Part shown: positions 8,924 to 20,700 of the stretch, piece by piece
Numbering within the stretch: the first letter of the stretch is position 1
How the letters are laid out: each line of letters opens with the position of its first letter
NCBI GenBank assembly: GCA_027604185.1
Contig: JADGKB010000042.1
Coordinates: 46,928-110,927 of the forward strand
Origin: Boothiomyces macroporosus
Taxonomy: Eukaryota; Chytridiomycota; Chytridiomycetes; Rhizophydiales; Terramycetaceae
Length of the DNA: 64,000 bases
Reading direction: 5' to 3'
Translations under genes and position numbers: made by a program
Notes under the pieces: generated by a model
What the model saw: the letters and a program-made list of their open reading frames with translations, nothing else
Told to the model about the DNA's origin: nothing
Databases searched by the model: none

Positions 8924-11891
8924 TTACAAACCCGCTTCTTGCTTTAGTGAAGCCCTGTATTTCTTGCACTTTCGCAGAATATCTGCATAATCCCTTTTCA
9001 TCTTTTCCACATAAGGCGCACCTTTAAAAGTAACAGTTTCTGAGAGTTCGTTTTTTATCACACTTGCAATATCCTTAATTTTCGCATCAAGCGTGTGCAA
9101 TGGGCGAAGAAGCTTTTCACGGTGCTCTGCTTCTTTAAATCGGGCTTCCATCTGTCCCTTTGCAAAAAACCGACTAAGTTAGTATGGCATTACGCAGGGT
9201 CTGATGATGCCATTTCAAACGCTTCAATTTCTTCAAGCAGCTTTTCCCTTTCAATGATTAATTCTGACGCCTGCTTCCATAGTTTAATTGCCTAGGTTTA
9301 ACTCTAACTTACGTTATCTAATTTGGCATACTTGTGGGATCCATACTTGATTGCCATATCCAACTTTTGATCGATGGGCATTTGAAGAGTGACCCAAAGA
9401 GATTCCAGCTCTTTTTGTGATTCATTAGTCTTGAATTAACAACACTTACATCCATCTCTGGTTTTGCTTGAAATTCCTCAATGTTATCATCTTGCATATT
9501 TTCAATTCTACCATCAGCTCTAATATACTTTTTTGGCTCCGGCTGTGGGTTGGTGAATCCCGCAATGTAGTCCAATACTTCTGCATTCCAATGGTTTTTC
9601 TGTGGATTAAATATTTTCTCTATTCTTTCCAATCGCTCTTGCTCCTTTTGCTTTTCTAGCCTTTCTTCTTCCAAGTTCATGGATAATATTTTCTCTTGTT
9701 CTTCCAACTCCTGCTGCCTTTCTCGCTCTCGTTTATCCTGATATACTAGCATTGGAATAAAGTCTGAATATACGCTTGCAACAAATTCGTCAAATCCATC
9801 CACTGTGACGACGTTGTGCTTTTTTGACTTTTTGTACATGTTTGACGGAATGTACCCACCAAAATTGTATTTGTAATTGAACTTTGAGGATATTGTCTTT
9901 CTCATCGCCAAATTTCTGTTTCTTCTGAATTGATCTGCATGCAGATTTCTCCTATGTAGTCTAAGCATCACATTGGCGGATGTAGGGATTTTCGCTGAAT
10001 CTTCTCTTTTCACAGCCATTGGCCTATATGGGCGAATACATAAAGTTCTGCTTATACCAAAGTAGTCTTCTATTTTGTGCTCAGCTGGGGCTGCCGGGCA
10101 AGCATATACATGCTCTTGTTCTATGATTAGAAAAGTTTACCATCATCCCGCTCCACCTTGTTCTTATCAACCGATTTCATGATTTCTGTGTATAATTCTT
10201 CCACCTCTTTAAATCTACTAAGGTTTGCATCTACATTAGCCACCAATCTACCAAGAAGATCCAAACTAGCAGAATTGCCCAACGCTTCCCTGGAGATAGA
10301 ATTAATATCCGACTTGTCGTTTTCAGAAATAACAATATAGTCCTTTGGCGTGCGATCTGATACTCTGGATTTGAATTTTCGAACTTTTTTGTTCTGAATT
10401 CAGGAATATGTACCTTTTGACCAATGATCTCTTCCGCCCTAGAATTGATTTCTTCCTGATCTTTAAGCTCAATGTTCTTGGTGGTATTTAGTAATGCATT
10501 AAAGTCAAATTTGACATTCATAGACCTGTTTTTGAGGTATCTAGGGAGAATCTTGGAGGTTATCTACTTTAGTCATAAGAATTGCCTTTGGGTAATTATT
10601 TTTCTTTCGGTGAACAGTGGATAGTTCTTGGTGGGCAAGTAATATTGGATCTTCTGCTATGCAACTGGCAAACGAAGGTATCTGATGTTCTTCGTACTTT
10701 AGAATATCCTTGGCCGTTATTTCATGAGGGTCTTGTTTATCATTCGACCATATCACAGACGATGCTTCGTCATTATCATTGGTTGGCGCATTAATAAGGC
10801 GTGTCAAATCAGATGCGATCTCCAGCATATGCTCCTTTTGCTCGGGGGAGACATTTTGAGTTTCTTCAACGGGGGTCATTACCAGCTGTCTTCGAAGCAA
10901 TCTTGCTGCTGCCTCTTTAGCGGATTCATCCTGAAGTTTGCCAAGTTCTTCTTGACGAATTTTATTATTATACTCAACAATGACATTATCTACTTGTAGT
11001 TTAGGCTGCGGTTTAATCAACATTTCCAGGTCATGGTATAGCTGTATTAATAAATAGTACTTCCCCCACGCCATTCACGTCGTCAGCCCCTAGAATGAAT
11101 CCGTACCGTCGATTTCCTCTTTTTAAACTCAATTCCGCTCTTCCAATAATGTCAGTATTATACATTCTGTATCAAATAAGTTTACCTTCGGCTCAGCATC
11201 GTTCGAAACTTTGAAATTAATCGCTCGCTGTTCAAATCCTCATCAAATATTCCTGCTTTAGACATTCGCTTCTTTAGTCTAAACATTATTGCCAAAACAT
11301 CGTTTTTGATTATTCTAATCTCTTCGAATATCTTGATTGCCATGTTCCTGTTCTCATCTACAGACAACTGAGGAAATATGAGTTTGTCGATTACATCAAA
11401 TCGATTTGCAATATTGAGTATGAATATATGCGTCTAAATTAATTGGGATATACGATTCCTTTTTTCTCATAGTCTGACAGCCACGTTACGCTTTCGATCT
11501 CCGATATTAGTTGTGTCATGCTCTCTCTAATACTTGGGTGAAGCACAATGTCCTTTTCTGATTCTGTCGAAAGCAGTGCTGCAGGTAACTTTCTTTCCTT
11601 TACAAATTCGTGTTCTTCCACTTTTGCCAAATCCGAGATTGGGAGTTGGTCGAGTCCTAATCGCCCATATCTTAATCTTGGTCTTGTCTTTGCTAATTCG
11701 TCTATATTTGCTAATAAAGAGGTGTGTAATTGTTTGCGAATAGAGTCATGTCGCTCTGCATGCTCAATTGCCTGTAGCAATTTCTTTGGATATTGCTCCA
11801 TCTCCCATGTTGGAAACAGTGATCTTAGCAGTCTCTTCTTTGGTTGTGCAGGCTTTATTTTGTCTGATTTTCTAACTTCACTTTGGAGCAT
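8924..11891 (-). CDS. CCDC87-like coiled-coil protein, putative ciliary
   Basis: Ten exons give 930 residues. Introns: 11434-11453, 11167-11185, 11042-11060, 10552-10567 (16 nt), 10394-10413, 10121-10140, 9430-9449, 9292-9312 and 9174-9193. The total is a multiple of three only with all nine removed. The C-terminal third has WNAEVLDYIAGF, KLDMAIKYGSHKYAKLDNAI, a long charged coiled coil, SSDPARFFAKG and VTFKGAPYVEKM. These resemble the C-terminal region of the animal sperm/cilium protein CCDC87 as I remember it. A role in flagellar assembly or stability is inferred from that resemblance. The ATG lies 41 bp after the TAF2 stop on the same strand. Some coiled-coil uncertainty remains about the family name. 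Confidence 0.65.
10552..10567 (-). other. 16-nt intron in the CCDC87-like gene
   Basis: On the coding strand gtagataacctccaag separates ...CTT ATG ACT AAA from ATT CTC CCT AGA. Removing exactly 16 nt restores the frame into KILPRYLKNRSMNVKF. No 19-25 nt GT-AG choice gives that frame. Confidence 0.7.
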
Positions 11892-11932
11892 TGTCAAGAT
11901 TGTCAAAATTACGCGAATCAAAAATATTAAGT

Positions 11933-14900
11933 TTATTTCGATGACAATTTAAATTTCAATTTAAGTTTCTTTGGAGGTTCAGTCACAGGCGGTGGTGCTT
12001 CAGTCGTTTGAACAGGCTGTGAGGTCTCTGTAGGGTTTTCACTACCGACGATTTCCACTTTCTCCTGTTTGACATCTTCAGATATATCGACTTCCATGGC
12101 GTCATTCTTTGTAGTTGATTCTTCTGGTTTAAATACAGTTCCAGTAGACTCTATAATTTCTGTTGTAGTTGTTGGGGTTGGGGCAGCAGGCGGCCTGACT
12201 TTCATTTTCAATTTGATAGGTTTGAAAGCTACTTTAGGAGTTTCAACAGGTATCACAGGGGTAGGAGTCGCAACAGCACGCTCATTTTGTTGTGGAGTTG
12301 CAACAACACGCTCATTTTGTTGTGGAGTTGCAACAACATGCTCAATTTGATGTGGAGTTGCAACAACATGCTCAATTTGATGTGGAGTTGCAACTGGTTG
12401 TTTTACAGGTGTTGATGCTTTTACAGGGGTAGATTTTGGTTTTGCTGTAACTTTAGTCTTCACAGGCTGGAAGTTTGTAATATTTTTTGCATATGGCTAA
12501 ATTAGAAACATTTTACTTTGATTAATCTTTGGTATAAATTTTGAAGTTCAGTGCCTGCCGCATGTCCAAAGGTACCTTTCTTGTTAAAAGTAAAGCAATT
12601 CTTGAATATTAGCTGAACACTTGCATGAAACTCATTCAAATCGGCATACTTTCCTTCGTTTAATTTGATTGTAATTGTCTGGATATCTATTGGATCAGTT
12701 ATAATCTGGTAGTATTCCGGATATAGATTAGCATCCACAGGGAATCTAAATATCGCAGAATGTTCCGATTCTAGCATCTTGTCAATAATGTGAAGTGCAT
12801 TTTCAGGAAACCCTTTTACTCCATCAAAGTCAGTCATAGCAATTTCTCTATTAAACTTCAAGAGCAAGATATTTGCATCAATGGCGACTTGAGATCCTGG
12901 TGGATTAAATAGTATGGAATTTTCGAATGTAAGTCTCACATCTGCCGCAAATTCTTCCTCTGTTCCATATTCATCGTTGTCCAGTTTTTTCTTCACTGTA
13001 CCTAAATCCATTGGGTTCTTTACGATTGTAGTGTATGTTGGTAAATTTAATGCTACAGGGTCAACCTAAAATTAATTGGTCTTACAGGCTCTTTAAACCA
13101 AAAGGAAATCTTTTGTGCAAATAATCTTTTGAGAACCTTACGGGCTCGGTCAAACACAGGGTTTAGTTGCTTTGGAGGTTCAACTATCTTCACTGCTTCC
13201 TTTTTTATCTTTTCTTTCTTTGGTTTTGGAGCTGGTGGAGGAGTATTCACCACTTCATCCACTGGTGAAAGTATAAGTGGCATGTCAATGCTCATACTTT
13301 CTTCAACTATAGATGGTGTCGCATTAACCTTGATGGATGGCATCTTGAATTTGAGTTTTGGCGCAACTGGATTAAACTCTTTTGCCATTTCAACAATTTT
13401 ATGGAGGTACTTTTGTACGGAATATTCCATTTTTTCACTAAAATTAAATTGAAGCATACTATTCACTGCCCCAAGAATCAGTAAGAATTTGAAGAATGTC
13501 TTTCAAGACCCTTTTTCTCTTTCCCTGTTGCGAACCGCCATCCACTTGTGCGATCGCCATTGCGACATACGACATCAATGCTCTGGATGTATAATACCTG
13601 ATTACTGAATCAGGATCTTGTAGACACAGCTTTGCCAAATACTTTAATATTGATGGATTATTTAAGCCAGTAAGAAGGATAAGCCCTTCTATAGCGATTT
13701 CTCTAATCGACACAAAATGTCCGAATCTAGAGTAGAATAAAAACAACTTGAGGTTTGGCTGCATTAGCCCAGCGATTTGCCATTTAATCATCACTTCCAA
13801 GCATGTCACAGTAACACTATTCTGATGGGATGGAGCAAATCTATCCCTAACTAGTAATCGATCAATCTCTTTAATGCAAATATTGAGCAAGTCATGATCT
13901 TCATCTTCAAAGTAGTTCTTGACTGTTTCTGAATTAAACCTAGACCAATTCGATAAATCTATTGGGAACTCTAGTTCTTCAACATCTTCATTTCGCAACA
14001 CCCTCGTTTCTTTGATTTGCGACCGCTCCAATAAATTAGATGCAATATCATCTGCTGACTTTGGTCGGGCCAAAAACATGTTGCCAATACAATCAAGTAA
14101 CAAACTAAGCAATCCAGAATCAGTGTATGAATTGTTTGTGTTGTCATTTAACCGAAGTATGTCAATGAGAGCCTGTCTGGACTTGCTAGGTGACCATCCT
14201 CGAGAATCCCTAAACTTTGAAATCGCATAAATAACCGCCTGAAGCATGTAGTACTCTTGCAAATCTTCAAAATTATTTTGCTTTGGTAAATAGTCTGCTC
14301 CATCCATACAATAGTTTTCTTTTAGAGTCTTTAAAAGATTTACTAATCCCATATTCTCCAGTTCTGCAGTATTGAAATTGATTAATGCGTAGGCAGCTTC
14401 CATTCTTAGCCTGTAAAAGAAATTCAAATCCTTCATCAACAAAGTTAGAGTAGCACATGTCGCAGAACTTGGTATTTTTGCAAGTGCTTGAATAGCTTCA
14501 TATTGCGCGACTACATCCTTGTCCTGTCTAAGAATAGAGTTCCACATGAAATCTTCTTGCTCAAATGTTTTGTAGCACAACCACACACCTTCGGGATCTA
14601 GACGAATCCATTCAAATGTAATTCGGTCTGGCTCGGCAATAATATCGTGTCCTTCTTCGACGCCATACTCTCTTTGTTCTTCTTCCTCTTCTTCATATTC
14701 TTCTTCACCATTCAAATTCTTTTTCTTTTTCTTTTCTGCCCCTCTCCTAATTCTCTTGTATTTAGTGTGATAAATAATGTCATAAATTTTGATAAATTCT
14801 TCAACTCTAATTTCGGTATCAAACGTACCGCCCGGTTCCTGCACTCTAATTACCATTGGCCCCTACGTTATGCTAATAGTACAGTAAACTTGTGGGTGGC

Positions 14901-16470
14901 TCCAACCATACCAGCATTACTTGACCTTTGCTGTATTTTCAGTTCAATCACCATTTTTTTTCGATTGAAGTTGTAAGTGGTAGTAAATATTGGGCTTCCA
15001 GATCCATAAATCCATTGATCCGCAAATTCTTTCAATTCCAATTTTCCAGACACTTTTCTAGCATACTTTAGAAATTGTAAAGTTCCTAAACCAGTTGTGA
15101 GTTCACCCGACATTTGAGTAACCAATATCTTATTGGCCATCTTTTGTAATAGCCCTTTCCCAAATCTTTTTTCCATCATATTCATTACCAAGCAAGATTT
15201 CAAGTTCATCAGCTCTGCTCTAGTAGAAAATGCATCTTCAAAAGGAGAAAAGTGCTGACCAACGAGTATATCATCCTTCACTTTATGGGTATTAATAGGA
15301 CATAATGCAGGTTGCTTAACATCAATCACACACACTCTTTCCATATCTTTTTTGATTCTAAATTTGACTTCATTATTCCCGTGCATCTTTCGCATAAATT
15401 GATAAGAAATAAACCTGGTGAATCCAGCAATAATCCAAATATCCGCCCAAGTTTCATGATTGATGTACTGTCCAAACCATTGGCAGGCCAATCCTTGAAC
15501 CAAGTAAAATCTAGTACTAAATACATGATCAATCACATGCTCAGTAATCAACAAGTTTACACTATAATTAACACTAATTACCTCGCTATTACAACAGTAG
15601 CACCAACAGTAATCGGACAATTGGTAGTCTCTCCAAATACAATTTTGCAACAATTAAATGGATATGAAGCCCCAACCCACTGCTCTATAAATTCAAGTGC
15701 TTGAGGCAAGTAAAAGCAAGTAGCATGTATGCTGCTTTTGAATTTGGGCAAATAGAACACTTCTACTCTTGCTGGAGAAGGAGCCACGATTTCCGGCATA
15801 TCTTCCTGAGATTAATCTATTCATTGAAGTATGGATAATATCCAATATTAAACTTACATCTTCATTTTTGATTGGCTTTGAATAAGAGAATTTGGATGAT
15901 TCATACTCACCAATAGAAATCACAATACAGTTTGGAGATATCGGAGTGTTCATTTCATAACAAAACATTACTTTATCATTGACTGAGTTCTTTCCAAGTA
16001 AATTTCCGGTACAGATTACAGTGAAATTGCCAGGAACAGTGATTTGGAATTCAAAAATGTACTTGTCCTGAATATTGTCTATGCACGGTAACCACCATCT
16101 CGCTTGCTGTTTAATAGCGCTTATTTGGCACTGCAGGGATTTCCCTTGCTTCTCATATGGGCCATACCTGAAAATTAAAAACGGAAAACCTAAGATGAAC
16201 TAATAGTTACCATTTCAAATCGAAATCATATTCTATATCCAGAGTAATCAAGTCGCTGGTGTCCATAGTAATCGTCAGGTTCCCGTCTTTCTGTTGGTAA
16301 TCTGCAATGTTGTTGTTTAGGAGAAGGGATTTAATGTTTACCAGGGAATTAATCGTAAGCTGTTTAATTGGTTTGGTGGGCTGAATTACCAGTGAACAAA
16401 AGCATTTTGGTTTATGAATGAAATCGATATCCAAGCAAACCACACTTTTTATGATTTCAAGATCTTTCAT
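11933..16470 (-). CDS. TAF2: TFIID subunit TAF2 with tandem bromodomains
   Basis: Eight exons give 1446 residues. Introns: 16168-16210 (43 nt), 15806-15857 (52), 15562-15581, 14863-14882, 13438-13459, 13066-13085, 12497-12516. The N-terminal half is an M1-aminopeptidase-like fold whose zinc motif is degenerate (LACQWFG where active enzymes have HExxH..). HEAT-like repeats follow, with an acidic/lysine-rich loop near VRVQEPGG. Then come two bromodomains, about 1055-1150 and 1165-1258, each keeping the acetyl-lysine asparagine (FNPPGS, FNKKGT). The last 190 residues are disordered, with four 10-residue repeats and lysine-rich ends. TAF2 helps TFIID bind the initiator region; bromodomains would add acetyl-histone reading. 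Single-protein bromodomain pairing is unusual for TAF2 in model species. Confidence 0.9.
12271..12390 (-). repeat. four 30-bp tandem repeats inside TAF2
   Basis: Four exact-length 30-bp units encode a repeated VATP(H/Q)Q(I/N)E(H/R)V decapeptide in the disordered TAF2 tail. Units fall into two pairs of near-identical copies, suggesting two rounds of duplication. Confidence 0.9.
16168..16210 (-). other. 43-nt TAF2 intron made of two abutting intron-like units
   Basis: On the coding strand the interval reads as a 21-nt GT..AG unit immediately followed by a 22-nt GT..AG unit with no exon base between. Removing all 43 nt restores LKWYGPYEKQG; removing either unit alone leaves a stop or frameshift. 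Confidence 0.7.
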
Positions 16471-16548
16471 TTTTTTAGAAAAATAGGAAACTTTGAATCT
16501 CTTTCGAAATTAATTGTTACAGTGTTGTAATCAAAGTTAGTCTTGTAG

Positions 16549-16614
16549 TGCTGTGGTGTGATCGTTCTGGTGTTGTGGTGTGATCGTTCTGGTGTTGTGG
16601 TGTGATTGTCCTGC
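16549..16614. repeat. 22-bp tandem repeat, three copies, in TAF2 upstream region
   Basis: Units at 16549-16570, 16571-16592 and 16593-16614 share tgttgtggtgtgatcg; the third is slightly diverged. They lie 79-144 bp before the TAF2 ATG and after the ZIP gene stop, so they may affect the TAF2 promoter or be neutral slippage. Confidence 0.85.
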
Positions 16615-16689
16615 AGTGTTACAGTGTAGCAGTCAAAGTTACATTGTTACAGTGAATATAATGTTAAATAAATGCAAGATGAAATATAT

Positions 16690-17527
16690 TCATATCCAAA
16701 TGCCAATAACTGCCATTACCACACAGCCACTCACGACATACCAGTAATCAGACTTGAAATAATTGTCTTCAAAATGCGGTGCCAAGATATTGCAAAACCC
16801 ATTGAATATCAAAATACCGGCTGAAAGAGCATCAAATGAACCCTGAATGAAAAGCGACTGGGGAGAGTGCTCCCTTACAAACATGGAGAGTAAGATCCCT
16901 ATAAATATACCAATTGGTGCGGTAGAAGAGTACACTATAGTCATCATAACCATCTTGCTCTTTGCAAACGAGGCTTCAGAAAACACCTTATTAATACAAT
17001 CTTACTGCCGATAGTGCAATGCCTTCAAAGAATTGATGGATAGATATCGCAATCAATAAGGGAACGAATTGCTCTGTTGCTGTTCCCAGTGCTATTCCAA
17101 TGAGCACTGAATGGAATGAAATCCCACATTCAAGAATGAACGCTGCCAATTTACTCGTTTTCCTTGGCTCTATAGTTCCATATCCAATATTATTTATATC
17201 CATTGGCTTGGAAGCTAGTAACTGAAAGCCAAAAGTAATCAAAGTTCCAATCAAGCAAAACAGTCCTGCATAAGCATCATACCCCAGTTCCGGAAGACAT
17301 TCATTCATAAAGATCTGATTTGCTGGAACAAACATATGAATATAAGCGGTAGAAATGATTACCCCACATCCAAATAGTTTAAGTTTGGTGATAATCAACT
17401 GCGAATGCAAGAAAGACTCGAGAGCTGTGGGTACCATGGTTCCGATACAAGAAGCGAACATTACGATAAAGATGGATACGATGTGTAGATGGAGATCATA
17501 GTCGTCGTTGGCAAAATCGCATGGCAT
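16690..17527 (-). CDS. ZIP-family zinc/iron transporter
   Basis: Two exons with a 19-nt intron at 16987-17005 give 272 residues and about eight hydrophobic helices. The ZIP signature histidines are in helix IV and V: CGISFHSVLIGIALG (H139) and SIHQFFEGIALS (H164, E168). These form the metal pathway that moves zinc or iron into the cytosol. The variable loop is short and not histidine-rich. The intron lies just after the HQFFEG helix. The ATG is only 21 bp after the stop of the short-chain dehydrogenase on the same strand. Confidence 0.92.
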
Positions 17528-17548
17528 TTTTGTGAAAAAAGCTTATGA

Positions 17549-18316
17549 CTAATCGTGAACATTTTTATTCAAGGATTGGAAAGGGCCGAGGTAAGATTGC
17601 TTGAAGGAATCAATTCCATTCTGTGAGAAGCCATATCCAACTTCTTGCTCTCCATTCTTTAGTCTCTCATAGACACTATCGCAAAATACTTGTAAATCCA
17701 TACCAATCTTTGCCAGTTCTGGGTTCAAATCAGTGTGGATTGCTGGTGGAACAATTTCCAATACTTTGATATTGAACGGTTTCAATTGCTCTCTCAATGA
17801 CCAGCAATAGGAATGAAGAGCGGATTTCGTAGCTGCATAGATTGGAAATTTAACGTGAGGCACAAAAGCTAAACCTGAAGTTACAAATCCAATGGCAGCA
17901 TTCGGTTTTTTCATCAAATGATCCATGAATAACATGGACAAATGAATTGGCCCACAAAGGTTAATATCAACTTCAGACTGGGTAGTTTTCCATGGTGATT
18001 GGGATTCCTTTTCCATTTTGATTTCCCTCTGAATACCAGCATTGTTTATGATGATATTGACATCAGGATACAGTTCAATTACGGTCTTTGCTAATTGAAT
18101 TCTTGATTCTTCAGTAGCAACATCGCCAACAATAATCTCGAATCCTTTGTTTTCGCATTTGACGTGTTCAAGGAGTTGCTTTCTGCGACCGACTAGAATT
18201 ACTCTATTTCCATCATTAAGCATTCTCTTTGCGAATGCTAAACCAATACCACTCCCACCACCGGTGATCAAGATTGTGTTTCCAGACCAGTCTTTGATTC
18301 CATTTGAAGATACCAT
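17549..18316 (-). CDS. short-chain dehydrogenase/reductase (DltE-like)
   Basis: An intronless 255-residue classical SDR. It has the NAD(P)-binding TGGGSGIG (18-25), VGRR after strand 2, NNAG (91-94), catalytic Ser147 and YAATK with Tyr160 and Lys164. Arginine pairs after beta-2 (GRRKQ) favour NADP(H). The sequence type (PFNIKVLEIVPPAIHTDL) is that of DltE/YhdG-like uncharacterised oxidoreductases. Substrate unknown. It is followed closely by the ZIP gene; independent transcription is likely because this is a eukaryotic genome. Confidence 0.9.
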   Translation of the reverse strand: MVSSNGIKDWSGNTILITGGGSGIGLAFAKRMLNDGNRVILVGRRKQLLEHVKCENKGFEIIVGDVATEESRIQLAKTVIELYPDVNIIINNAGIQREIKMEKESQSPWKTTQSEVDINLCGPIHLSMLFMDHLMKKPNAAIGFVTSGLAFVPHVKFPIYAATKSALHSYCWSLREQLKPFNIKVLEIVPPAIHTDLNPELAKIGMDLQVFCDSVYERLKNGEQEVGYGFSQNGIDSFKQSYLGPFQSLNKNVHD

Positions 18317-18736
18317 TATGTAGAAGACTACTTTTTGTTTGCTTTTATACTTGAACGGTGATTCATTACCGAATGGCTGCCGTTATTCGGGACGGTCAAT
18401 CACTTTGTACAAGAGCTTGCGTGATACAACTTAATACTGAGTGGCTATTCAATTGCTCAGAATCTCTTTATGATTCTTGCATTACAATGAATTGGCTTAC
18501 AACCATGGCAAATTCAATTTCCTTATACTTCAATGAGTTTCAGTGCATGATTATTCGTGAAGCGGAAGTGGTTTGAACCTCCCATGGTAAATACAAATAA
18601 GATTTCCTTATACCAGACACCAATACAATCATTTCAACTAAAATTGCAGATATAAATTTAATAATTACAATGCTGGTAATATTCAAGTATTTTCCCTTTT
18701 AAATCCATTACGCGAAAGTTTTTTCAATCTCTTGAA
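18317..18736. other. divergent intergenic region
   Basis: About 420 bp between the dehydrogenase (minus) and Vps3844-like gene (plus). A 72-codon frame on the plus strand at 18358 has no recognisable features and is probably chance. No RNA gene or repeat seen. Confidence 0.4.
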
Positions 18737-19566
18737 ATGTACAAAGTATTTCTCTTGGTCGCTGCTTGCTTTTCGCTCGTATTTGAACTAGATACAGTAG
18801 GGATTGATTTTGAGGATTTGCAAACACTGATTACAGCAAAAACAAATCCTCCACCATCGTTACTCGGAAACTTGGATATACTAATGGATTTTGAATCGAT
18901 TCCATTCCAAGAACCAAAATCAACCAAGATTGTAATTGTCAATGGAGCGACAGGTACCAACTCATTAACAAGATAAAATTGACTACAAAATCAACCGGGA
19001 ATCGTTCATGGAAAACAAAAACAAACTTGAAGCAAACAATCAAATTGTTTACTTGGAGAATGATGAGCAAGTTCAATATGTAAATTAAGAGATTGATTTT
19101 AGTGGGTCAAGCAAGACGCGGATCTGATTTATATTCCAAAAGACTTGATGAAAAGACAAGCATCATCAATCATATGTCCACAGACTGCTCAAGCCTGTCA
19201 AACGTATTCGCTTACTGATCCTAGCCAATTCTCAAACTGTTCTGCTCACGGTGTGTGTACCAAGCAAGCACATCCACTTAAAGTCAATACCTTTTGTTAC
19301 TTTTGCTCATGTACTGTCAATTATTTAACTGACGCAAACGGAAACAAAGTAAAGAATTATGACGGCCCAGTTACATGGTAAGCATTACCTTATATAGGTC
19401 TGGAAACTCTTGTGAATATCAAGATATCAGCATTTCCTTCCACATTCTGCTTTGGCTGACCGTTGCGTTAGTGGTCATTACCACGTTCTGCGTATCGCTT
19501 CTCTACTCTGTTGGAAACTCATTTGGGTACGATCAAAATACTCCTCCAAGAGCAAAAACGGAATAA
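18737..19566 (+). CDS. Vps3844-like ER/vacuolar membrane protein
   Basis: Four exons; introns 18954-18972 (19 nt), 19080-19102 (23) and 19378-19397 (20). The product is 255 residues with an N-terminal signal sequence, an acidic luminal part, and a cysteine cluster SNCSAHGVCTK...FCYFCSCT near the C-terminus. The sequence CEYQDISISFH and a single membrane helix (LLWLTVALVVITTFCVSLLY) follow, with a short cytosolic tail. This order is the hallmark of the fungal Vps3844/DUF3844 C-terminal domain, an ER protein family linked to vacuolar sorting. The ATG of the next gene is 25 bp downstream. Confidence 0.8.
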
Positions 19567-19591
19567 AGTTTTTTTTGAAAATCTAAAGATC

Positions 19592-20675
19592 ATGAGTGCC
19601 TTGACTCATGTACAAAAGAAACAGAGACTGGACGTTGCAGTATCTGATACCGGCAAGCAGCTATATAAACCTATCAAGAGGACATCGGACCTGGCAGCGC
19701 CAATCATGCAACTATCAGGGCATCAAAAGGAGGTCTTAACTTGTCAATTTTCTCCTGATGGACGGAATCTGGCCTCTGGATCAGGAGATAAAACTATTCT
19801 ATTATGGAACGCATCAGATAATGTGGAAAACTATGGTATTTTAAAAGGACATCAAGGAGCGGTCCTTCAAGTTCAATGGGCAAGAGATTCCACTTTACTC
19901 TATTCTTGTTCTACAGATATGACTGTCGGAGTGTTTGATTTAGAGACTGGGGAGATGATCAAGAAATGTAAAGGCCACAAAGCAATTGTAAATTCAATTT
20001 CAGTATCAAAGCGTGGACCAGAGTTGATTTCTAGTGTTGGAGATGATGGTGCAGTTAAAATATGGGATATTCGTCAGAAAAATCGTAAGCGTAACTTAAC
20101 CCAGCATTGTTTCAGTTTGAAGAAAAGTATCCTTTAACTGCGTGCGCATTTTCATTTGATGGTGGTATGGTATTTGTGGGAGGAATAGAGAATGAAATCA
20201 AAGTAACTTTAAATTTACCAAGGCTTGGGATTTACGCAAAGGGGAAGTAGGATATGTTTTAAGTTCTCATAAAGATACCATTACTGGTTTAACCCTTTCT
20301 CCTAATGGGGATATGCTGCTATCGAATGCCATGGATAATACAGTCAAAGTATGGGATGTTAAGCCATTCGCACTAAAGAATACTAGATTAGTTTCTACAT
20401 ATGAAGGTCGCTTAATGCTGACATTAGGTGCACCCCATGGCTTTGAGAAAAATCTTATTAGACCCTGTTGGTCGCAGGATGCCGATTATATTGCTTGTGG
20501 CTCAGGGGATAGATCTGTTGTAGTCTGGGAAAAAAGGAGTGGCAAGATGGTTTATAAATTGCCGGGCCATAAAGGATGCGTCAACCAAGTTGATTGGTAT
20601 GGTAATGTTCTAGCTTCTTGCAGTAATGACAAGACTCTATTTCTAGGAGAACTGAACCTGGAAGAAGTACAATAA
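19592..20675 (+). CDS. SNRNP40: U5 snRNP 40 kDa WD40 protein
   Basis: Three exons with 20-nt introns at 20085-20104 and 20203-20222 give 347 residues. After a short basic N-terminus come seven WD40 repeats. The text APIMQLSGHQKEVLTCQFSP, SASDNVENYG-type linker and YKLPGHKGCVNQVDW are typical of the U5 snRNP 40K/Spf38 protein that binds Prp8 in the spliceosome. It is notable as a core splicing component in a genome with about 20-nt introns, and its own introns are of that size. Its stop is 25 bp from the stop of the convergent MATH-domain gene. Confidence 0.88.
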
Positions 20676-20700
20676 CAATCAATTTCTGATATTTGCGTTT

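Noticed and set aside
10541..10567. A 27-nt intron ending at ccctag in the CCDC87-like gene
   Set aside because: It does not connect to the downstream open frame; only the 16-nt choice does.
8924..18316. Reading the closely packed minus-strand genes as a bacterial-type operon
   Set aside because: The genes are eukaryotic, intron-bearing and functionally unrelated; tight spacing is general in this window.
18358..18576. 72-codon reading frame in a divergent promoter region
   Set aside because: No homology, no signal features and no partner exons; it overlaps the expected promoter of the dehydrogenase.
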